A model generated the notes under the pieces. That model did no database searches. It worked only from the letters and a program-made list of their open reading frames with translations, and was not told where the DNA came from. The position numbers were made by a program, and so were the translations under genes. Positions 1-9,183 of a DNA stretch of 9,183 bases are shown piece by piece (positions within the stretch are counted from its first letter, which is position 1; each line of letters opens with the position of its first letter). Source of the stretch: G039029935 sp039029935. Lineage in GTDB: Bacteria; Chloroflexota; Anaerolineae; Caldilineales; Caldilineaceae. The stretch is taken from assembly GCA_039029935.1 (NCBI GenBank), contig JBCCFC010000493.1:1-9183 (forward strand). The letters are read 5' to 3'.

Positions 1-194
1 CCCTTGTGTTTTATTTAATTTTCATTATTTCACTTAAATGTTGCTGGCCCGCATAATGGTCAACAGCATCTTGAACATTTATTGTGGGGGGCGGGGCCTT
101 GCGCTCGCCTAGACATACACATTTAGACCTCAAGTAACCAAATTTTGAAGATAAAAGTAATGAAAAAAGTGAGTATATATAGAAAGGAAGTAGA
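1..194. other. non-coding leader upstream of the protease gene
   Basis: I see no convincing coding frame, RNA gene or mobile-element end in this stretch. It is AT-rich except for a G-rich island at about 84-98, where a run of six G and a run of four G are separated by one C. The last 50 bases are A-rich and lead into the ribosome binding site. No well-spaced -35/-10 pair stands out. The TATATA at 174-179 is too close to the start codon to be a conventional -10 box with a useful leader. Confidence 0.6.
185..190 (+). promoter_or_regulatory. ribosome binding site of the protease gene
   Basis: AGGAAG lies four bases upstream of the ATG at 195 (AGGA core six bases upstream). It supports that ATG, which is also the one that gives a proper signal peptide, as the true start. 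Confidence 0.7.
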
Positions 195-4427
<4,233 letters not shown>

Positions 4428-4430
4428 ACA

Positions 4431-4494
4431 ATGAAGCGATGGAGCGGGTGAACGATGGAGCGATGAAGCGGGTGAACGATGGAGCGATGAAGCG
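4431..4494 (+). repeat. octamer tandem array (8 units) after the protease gene
   Basis: Eight consecutive 8-bp units tile this stretch without gaps: ATGAAGCG, ATGGAGCG, GGTGAACG, ATGGAGCG, ATGAAGCG, GGTGAACG, ATGGAGCG, ATGAAGCG. Units three to eight form a two-copy 24-bp repeat. The array starts four bases after the protease stop codon. Translated, it gives only repetitive peptide, with no ribosome binding site, so I do not treat it as coding. Confidence 0.85.
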
Positions 4495-4574
4495 GTGGCA
4501 CATTCATCCGTTCCAACGTTCATCCGTTCCAACGTTCATCCGTTCCAACGATTACCTGCTCCACCGCTTCATCG
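4485..4574. repeat. inverted repeat between convergent genes
   Basis: CGATGAAGCGGTGG at 4485-4498 is perfectly complementary to CCACCGCTTCATCG at 4561-4574, with a 62-base interval that holds the 16-bp repeats. Allowing for one missing octamer, the match extends on the right arm to 4579, over the stop codon of the glycosyltransferase gene. Transcripts from either side could fold into a long stem, so it may limit read-through between the convergent genes. There is no T-run, so it is not a classical intrinsic terminator. Confidence 0.6.
4503..4550 (-). repeat. three tandem copies of a 16-bp repeat related to the octamer array
   Basis: TTCATCCGTTCCAACG occurs three times head to tail with no mismatch. 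Read on the minus strand each unit is a pair of octamers, TTGGAACG and GATGAACG. The second differs by one base from the GGTGAACG unit of the array at 4431-4494. The two arrays are therefore the same repeat family in opposite orientations. Confidence 0.85.
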
Positions 4575-4575
4575 T

Positions 4576-6255
4576 TCACTTCTCAAACCGCATAACCCGT
4601 AGCCCCACAAACGACTGGTCATCCTTTAATGTCATCTGATTACTCAGTTCGCCTGGAATAATCTGCTCAGGGTCTGTATACCAATCATGCGAATAGACGA
4701 GCCACACTGATGATTCATCAGCCAACAGCTCGCGCATGTAAGGAATTACGTCCTCTTGCATCTTGGGTTCCAAAATGCCTGCATCAAACAAATCAACAGG
4801 CAAACCGCGCAACTCTGGCTCAACGTCATAATGTCGCAGATAGTATTCAAAGGGAATCTGCACCCACGACGCATTGAACAAAATCATCTCATCAGATTGT
4901 ATGTTGCTCGCTACATAATCGGAAGCCTTGGCCCAATCTTCTTTTGGAGAGTAAAAATAATGAGAGCTTAGTGACAGCCCACTTAAGAACAAAATCAATG
5001 CTAATAGTAACGATACCGCAGACACGGATGCCCATCGCCCCATGCTTTTTAGGGAATTACCGAGCCATACAACCCCTGTTGCCAGTAGCATGAAGTAGGG
5101 CAATGTCACCCAAATTAATGTTCGATCATAAAAAATAGGGCGACGTAGGCTAACTAGCACTGATATTATAAGAGGAACAAAGTATAGTATAGATAAGAGC
5201 CAAGCCCGGCTAGGTCTACGCCGAATAAGCCAGATGATGCCACAGAATGCTAAGATGAAATAGACGATATCCCAATAGTAAAAGTGCCAGTATGGCTTGT
5301 ATTCAAGCCAACCAGGTAAGGATTGTAACTGGAGGTTATGTATATTATTCCAAACCCATTGTAGTGTCAGTGGCGGAATCCAAAATTCGCGGTCCACGCC
5401 AACCACCTGCTTAACAAACGGACCACCCCAGAGCATCGCCCATAACGCAACAATCACCGACTGCAACAAAACCCAGCCTGGCACAAAATTGCCCTGTGGA
5501 ATCAGCGAATACGCCTGTGCTTTCGGCTCATCCTTGTTATAGCTCTCGTCAAACTCAGCCGTGTCATCCGCCTCACCCTCAACCAGATTAAACGGATATA
5601 GGTTCGCCCGCCGCGCCATATCACCACGCAGCCTATGCCAAAGTGCAAGCCCTAGAATAGCAATATTCAGCGATACTGTGAAATAGACAGTTGCGGTATT
5701 GTGTGTCAACATCACAGCAAGCTGCGCTGGAATCAACAGGTAGAGCCAACGACGACTGCGCGTTTCACCCGGCTGATCCGACCAGAGATGGCTGATCGCA
5801 AAGAGTGCCAGCGCAACGGTCAACGTCAACAGCCCATACATGCGTGTCTCCTGTGCAAAGCGCACATGGAAAGGCGACAACGCCAAAATAAACAGCGTTA
5901 CCAACGCAATGTTGGGATTGAGCAACCGACGTGCGGCCAAGTACACCAATGGCATGGCAAGTGTGCTGCACAATGCCGAGAATGCGCGCACCTCTCCCTG
6001 TAAATCACCAAACGCCTGCTGCCAAAAATGCAACAGTGTGTAGTAAAGCGGCGGGTGCTGGTCAATCTGCACCAACCAGCCGAAAAGTTCACTCAGCGTG
6101 TTATTCGCCACCCATACACTAAAGGCTTCATCCAGCCACATGGTTTTGCTGTCAATGCTATAAAAGCGCAAAACCCCACCAATAATCAATAGTGTCCAAA
6201 AGGCAATAGTTCTCATCAATCGTATTTTCTCCTGTCCAGAAAGTAACTTAGGCAT
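4576..6255 (-). CDS. membrane glycosyltransferase, GT39/PMT (ArnT-like) family
   Basis: This is a predicted integral-membrane GT-C glycosyltransferase that transfers a sugar from a polyprenyl-phosphate donor on the outer face of the membrane. Of 559 residues, the first 430 contain about ten or eleven hydrophobic segments, starting at residues 16-30. The first external loop carries WLDEAFSVW with the Asp42-Glu43 pair typical of the family. It is followed by DQHPPLYY (65-72) and, later, ETRMYG (136-141), all hallmarks of the PMT_2/GT39 group. Residues about 430-559 form a soluble C-terminal domain. An acidic hydrophilic loop (226-247) interrupts the membrane region. The gene lies 69 bp after the ATPase gene in the same direction. 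The start is uncertain: the ATG at 6255 has only a weak GG-rich upstream site. AGGAG at 6229-6233 would instead serve the TTG at 6219 or ATG at 6216, removing 12 or 13 residues before the first helix. Substrate is not predictable from sequence. Confidence 0.9.
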   Translation of the reverse strand: MPKLLSGQEKIRLMRTIAFWTLLIIGGVLRFYSIDSKTMWLDEAFSVWVANNTLSELFGWLVQIDQHPPLYYTLLHFWQQAFGDLQGEVRAFSALCSTLAMPLVYLAARRLLNPNIALVTLFILALSPFHVRFAQETRMYGLLTLTVALALFAISHLWSDQPGETRSRRWLYLLIPAQLAVMLTHNTATVYFTVSLNIAILGLALWHRLRGDMARRANLYPFNLVEGEADDTAEFDESYNKDEPKAQAYSLIPQGNFVPGWVLLQSVIVALWAMLWGGPFVKQVVGVDREFWIPPLTLQWVWNNIHNLQLQSLPGWLEYKPYWHFYYWDIVYFILAFCGIIWLIRRRPSRAWLLSILYFVPLIISVLVSLRRPIFYDRTLIWVTLPYFMLLATGVVWLGNSLKSMGRWASVSAVSLLLALILFLSGLSLSSHYFYSPKEDWAKASDYVASNIQSDEMILFNASWVQIPFEYYLRHYDVEPELRGLPVDLFDAGILEPKMQEDVIPYMRELLADESSVWLVYSHDWYTDPEQIIPGELSNQMTLKDDQSFVGLRVMRFEK

Positions 6256-6313
6256 CCCTGCCTGAACGTCGGTCGATAGCTCGAACGGTTCTCCTCTTCC
6301 ATGCTGTATACCA

Positions 6314-6344
6314 TGTATAAATGTCTACTCTAACGAAATGCCAA
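6314..6344 (-). promoter_or_regulatory. possible promoter of the glycosyltransferase gene
   Basis: On the minus strand, TTGGCA (6344-6339, five of six matches to the -35 consensus) is followed after 19 bases by TATACA (6319-6314, four of six to the -10 consensus). The pair overlaps the end of the ATPase gene. The spacer is longer than ideal and chance occurrence is likely, so this is a weak call. Confidence 0.2.
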
Positions 6345-7887
6345 TCAAATAGACACGCAGCACTTTCTCATCCACAACCAACTCAAACACATTCCCCTTT
6401 TCTTGCAAAACCAGATTTTGATCCAGCTTCTCATCAAAAATGACAAGATACCCTTTAGGCAGACCTGCTGCCTTTAAATAGCGCGTCAGTTGTTGTTGTG
6501 CTTCTTCATAGCGCGCATTGCCATACCAAATCTTGACTTCGACAATAAAGCGTTGCTCACGATACAACGCCAGTATATCTAGCTCACCAGCGACGGATAA
6601 TGACTCAATCGTCGCATAGCCACCGATGGACTGGAGCGCAGCCGTCAGGTAACTCAATAGCAAATATTGTCCGCTGATTTCCAAGGGTCGTTGTGTCACC
6701 TCGCTCTTGAGCAAACGGATCCCGTATTCTTCCATAAAGGCTTTAAAACTATCGAGTAGGCCATCAAAGTTAAGATTGTTTTCAACCAAATATCTATGAT
6801 AAACGGAACCATTGATTGTTTGCTCAATGATAGAGTTTGTGGGCGCAAATGCCTTAACCAACATTTTCTGGTAGATAGGATTGGCAATACGCGCATACTC
6901 AATGTTCTGTTCGTTGGCAACAGTGCGCATTACACCATACATCAACAACTCCTGTGTGACTTCGTCTTGGAAGTCATAGTACCGTTTTGAACTGAACAAC
7001 GCTGAGAGTACGCGCACACGGTGCATAGTGGCTTTGGACCGAATCGAGGAGAAGTGTGTGTTATTTTCATTCACCAAGCGAATCAAGGATATCTCAAAGT
7101 ACTGAACCGTAATAGGCTGATCAATCGGAATATCGCTTTCTGTTGTGAGTATCTGCCCAATACGATTGACTAAGAAAGGTTGACCCTCACTTTGTGCATA
7201 AACACGATTAAAGACACCTTCTTCAAAAATCTGCCCAGTTGCTTCTGTATGCTGGACCAATAGCTCTTTGACTTCACCTTCACTAAAATAGGGTACAGTA
7301 TATTGGTCAGCAATATTAAACGGAGACTGTGTACCCTCCAACAGTGATTGAACTGTACTTACGCCTACTAATAGGATACTATGTGGACTATATGCATTTG
7401 GCTCATCTCGCCCTAAATATAAGCTGCGAAACTGAGATAGGATAGGCGTTGTGATATCGGTTGAGACCGCTTCATACTCATCTATAATCAAGACACATTT
7501 CTTTTTCAACTGACGACTGGTTTTACGTAGCCAGCGTGCAAAATCACCATGATGACGCATTGGTGTAGGCTCTGGAGCATCCGTTGCATATCGCTCGCGC
7601 CATTCATCCAATTTCATGCCGAGTTCTTCGTAAAAGAACGGCTTTTCAAAATCTATCAACGCCTCAAAGTTAAGCAGAATACCAATGTATTCGTCTGTAG
7701 CAGTTAACTCTGCAATAATCTCTCGAAAAATCGTTGTTTTCCCTGTTTGTCGTGACGCCGTCAAGGTAAAATAGCGGCCTTTTTCAACTTTTTCACGCAA
7801 CCCGGCCTTGGCTGCAATCCGATTCACATGGTAGTGACGCTTGGGATTGATGGGGCCAAAAATATTAAACTCGCGTTCTGTATTCAT
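6325..7887 (-). CDS. P-loop ATPase with C-terminal PD-(D/E)XK nuclease-like domain
   Basis: The protein has an N-terminal NTPase domain of the AAA_35-like/STAND-related type and a C-terminal restriction-endonuclease-fold domain. Numbering is from the ATG at 7893. The N-terminus has the pattern FGPINP...YHVNR. Walker A is SRQTGKTT (47-54) and Walker B is VLIIDE (134-139). A candidate sensor strand (ILLVGVST, 173-180) and a GQPFLVNR motif (237-244) follow. The C-terminal domain shows GELDI (436-440) and EVK (452-454) with a nearby Gln-rich helix and Tyr (466-472), fitting the PD-(D/E)XK active site. Its biological role is unknown; relatives are widespread and poorly characterised, and nucleic-acid processing is inferred from the fold. 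I place the start at 7887 rather than 7893: GGAGGT touches the ATG at 7893 but is six bases from the ATG at 7887. It follows the membrane-protein gene by about 42 bp and is probably co-transcribed with it. Confidence 0.88.
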   Translation of the reverse strand: MNTEREFNIFGPINPKRHYHVNRIAAKAGLREKVEKGRYFTLTASRQTGKTTIFREIIAELTATDEYIGILLNFEALIDFEKPFFYEELGMKLDEWRERYATDAPEPTPMRHHGDFARWLRKTSRQLKKKCVLIIDEYEAVSTDITTPILSQFRSLYLGRDEPNAYSPHSILLVGVSTVQSLLEGTQSPFNIADQYTVPYFSEGEVKELLVQHTEATGQIFEEGVFNRVYAQSEGQPFLVNRIGQILTTESDIPIDQPITVQYFEISLIRLVNENNTHFSSIRSKATMHRVRVLSALFSSKRYYDFQDEVTQELLMYGVMRTVANEQNIEYARIANPIYQKMLVKAFAPTNSIIEQTINGSVYHRYLVENNLNFDGLLDSFKAFMEEYGIRLLKSEVTQRPLEISGQYLLLSYLTAALQSIGGYATIESLSVAGELDILALYREQRFIVEVKIWYGNARYEEAQQQLTRYLKAAGLPKGYLVIFDEKLDQNLVLQEKGNVFELVVDEKVLRVYLIGISLE

Positions 7888-7893
7888 TCTCAT

Positions 7894-7899
7894 ACCTCC
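7894..7899 (-). promoter_or_regulatory. ribosome binding site that decides the ATPase start
   Basis: A perfect GGAGGT on the minus strand immediately abuts the ATG at 7893, which would leave no spacer. It stands six bases before the in-frame ATG at 7887, so the downstream ATG is preferred. Confidence 0.75.
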
Positions 7900-7929
7900 A
7901 ATGAATTGAGTCTAGTTTCAGGGCTATGC

Positions 7930-8313
7930 TTATCGCCACCAGCGGCGGAAAATCCTTGCCACCAAAAACGAGATGATGATACACACAAAAACGGCTGCAA
8001 TCTGGACAACGGGTAGGAGAAGTAACAACTGGATATAATTGGGCGTTGGGTGGAGGACAAAAATGTCATAATAAACATATGTCCCTGCTGCGGCAATGAG
8101 TACAGCGGTGAGGAGTGTAATCAAATTCTTTGCAAGATGACGCCGTTGATAACGATTATAGAGCCAGAGCAGAAAATAGGGAACACAGGCAAAGACGACC
8201 AGCGTCCATGCCCAATCTTCTAGTAGTTCAGCCGGATCGCCACTGAGATAGACTAGATAGGCGAAATTGGCGATGATACAGAATAATAGAAGCGTTTGTG
8301 TCAATCGGTACAT
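7930..8313 (-). CDS. small four-helix membrane protein of unknown function
   Basis: I do not recognise a named family. The 127-residue product is almost entirely hydrophobic, with four predicted membrane helices at about residues 7-23, 34-52, 62-82 and 94-118. Arg/Lys-rich stretches follow helix two (NRYQRRHLAK, 53-62) and helix four (RIFRRWWR, 120-127). This suggests both ends of the protein are cytoplasmic. The TYVYYDIFVLHP segment between helices three and four may be a conserved external loop. The ATG lies three bases after the stop of the upstream nuclease-like gene and has no clear Shine-Dalgarno sequence, so translation is probably coupled. Its place between two nuclease-domain genes may indicate a shared role, but this cannot be shown here. 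Confidence 0.75.
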   Translation of the reverse strand: MYRLTQTLLLFCIIANFAYLVYLSGDPAELLEDWAWTLVVFACVPYFLLWLYNRYQRRHLAKNLITLLTAVLIAAAGTYVYYDIFVLHPTPNYIQLLLLLPVVQIAAVFVCIIISFLVARIFRRWWR

Positions 8314-8316
8314 TAG

Positions 8317-9183
8317 CTACGCAAACTCAAAGAATGTAATTTCCTCTGCCATTGCAACACCATTCGCTTTGCAGAAAGTTGTTGCATCTTTAGTAAATCC
8401 ACCATAAGACAAAAACGTGGGTAGCACCGTGACGTTAAATTGCTGTGCATAAGCAACCGTTTTATCCAAAAAATCTTCCACAACCTTTTGCCCAATCCGT
8501 TCTTTGTGCTTTTTAACTTCAACCATCACTTCGCGCCCATCCTTAGACTTTGCAAGAACATCAATATCGCCTTTTTTGCCATCCGCACGGTAAAATACCG
8601 CTCGTTCGCGTACGTCAATCAAATTCAGCTCACGGTCATCCTGCACATTGGTAAAATACTCAGACAAACGTATTCGTTTTTTTGAGCGAAGCTCGGCAGC
8701 CAACAAATTTTCGGCCAACATCCCTTCCAGATAGCTCACCAACCCACGCAAACTGCGATTCTGCTTTTTTAGCTCTGTATTTTTCTCTCGGAACTCCTCT
8801 TTTAAATCAGACTCATAGCCCTCAATCTCTTTTCCATAGCGGTTCCGCAAAATGAGATTTAATGTACCATCCTGTAACCCGCGGAAATCAATATCGGCTT
8901 TACCCCACTCAATCAGGTCCGATTTATGCAATGTCAGTAGCCTTCTTTGAATATCAGCCTCTGGTAAATCAATCTTCAATTCTTCTTTTAGCTCTGCTGG
9001 TGTCCAATAGCGTTTGTTATGTTTGCTCAGGTGAAGTAGCATATGCTTGGCATACTGTTCATTCACCCGTGATACGGTCAGATCAATATATTCACGCCAT
9101 GTTTTGGACATTTCTGATTCTCGGTCAGTCACTTCATAGTATACTGCATCAACGATACCACCAACGGTTGTTAAATCCTTATC
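8317..9183 (-). CDS. winged-helix and PD-(D/E)XK nuclease-domain protein, partial at the window edge
   Basis: Residues here count from a GTG at 9132 (271 codons to the stop at 8317). Residues 30-80 look like a winged helix (HLSKHNKRYWTPAELKEEL, then RRLLTLHKSDLIEWG), residues 107-130 a coiled coil, and 140-271 a PD-(D/E)XK domain. GDIDVL (188-193) supplies the Asp, followed by EVKK (205-208). The reading frame has no stop from 9132 to the window edge, adding 17 codons that include a VGGI segment. Neither the GTG at 9132 nor the ATG at 9111 has a Shine-Dalgarno sequence. I therefore think this is the C-terminal part of a longer protein, plausibly an ATPase with a winged helix and nuclease-like tail as in the archaeal-ATPase/DUF234 type. 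A free-standing 264- or 271-residue nuclease is the alternative. DNA binding and cleavage are inferred from the fold. Confidence 0.8.
   Translation of the reverse strand, partial: DKDLTTVGGIVDAVYYEVTDRESEMSKTWREYIDLTVSRVNEQYAKHMLLHLSKHNKRYWTPAELKEELKIDLPEADIQRRLLTLHKSDLIEWGKADIDFRGLQDGTLNLILRNRYGKEIEGYESDLKEEFREKNTELKKQNRSLRGLVSYLEGMLAENLLAAELRSKKRIRLSEYFTNVQDDRELNLIDVRERAVFYRADGKKGDIDVLAKSKDGREVMVEVKKHKERIGQKVVEDFLDKTVAYAQQFNVTVLPTFLSYGGFTKDATTFCKANGVAMAEEITFFEFA

Noticed and set aside
145..179. Promoter from TTGAAG (145-150) and TATATA (174-179)
   Set aside because: The spacer is 23 bases, and transcription would start within or next to the ribosome binding site.
4503..4550. Short CRISPR array
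   Set aside because: The 16-bp units are directly adjacent with no unique spacers, and no cas gene is present.
4485..4574. Classical rho-independent terminator
   Set aside because: The arms are separated by 62 bases and no T-run follows on either strand.
4439..4639. Plus-strand open frame over the octamer repeats
   Set aside because: It encodes a short repetitive peptide from the tandem octamers, lacks a ribosome binding site and runs into the glycosyltransferase gene on the other strand.
5701..6122. Several overlapping plus- and minus-strand frames inside the glycosyltransferase gene
   Set aside because: All overlap the membrane-protein frame, have no ribosome binding sites and show compositions typical of shadow frames.

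Overview
The window most likely comes from a member of the Chloroflexota (Anaerolineae/Caldilineae-like). The basis is a very large secreted protein with Pro-Thr-rich linkers, cohesin and dockerin modules, and a C-terminal tail ending in IYLPIVSR, a tail type I associate with extracellular proteins of that phylum. Base composition looks moderate. No rRNA, tRNA or housekeeping marker is present, so the assignment is an inference.

Layout: positions 1-194 are a non-coding leader with a ribosome binding site. Positions 195-4427 (+) encode a 1410-residue secreted zymogen: signal peptide, propeptide, complete trypsin-family (S1) protease, three repeated jelly-roll-like domains separated by Pro-Thr linkers, an FN3-like domain, a cohesin-like domain, a type I dockerin, a second cohesin-like domain and the IYLPIVSR tail. 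Positions 4431-4579 lie between two convergent genes and consist almost entirely of octamer-based tandem repeats arranged in opposite orientations, with a 14-bp perfect inverted repeat.

Everything after that is on the minus strand and closely spaced. In transcription order it comprises: a nuclease-like protein with a predicted winged helix and a PD-(D/E)XK fold, whose frame is open at the right edge of the window (8317-9183, probably the C-terminal part of a larger protein); a 127-residue four-helix membrane protein (7930-8313); a P-loop ATPase with a C-terminal PD-(D/E)XK domain (6325-7887); and a GT39/PMT-like membrane glycosyltransferase (4576-6255).

The first three minus-strand genes look like one transcription unit. 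The glycosyltransferase follows after 69 bp and may have its own weak promoter. No function can be assigned with certainty to the nuclease/membrane protein/ATPase group. The glycosyltransferase could modify secreted proteins, and the Pro-Thr linkers of the neighbouring protease are an obvious but untested candidate substrate.
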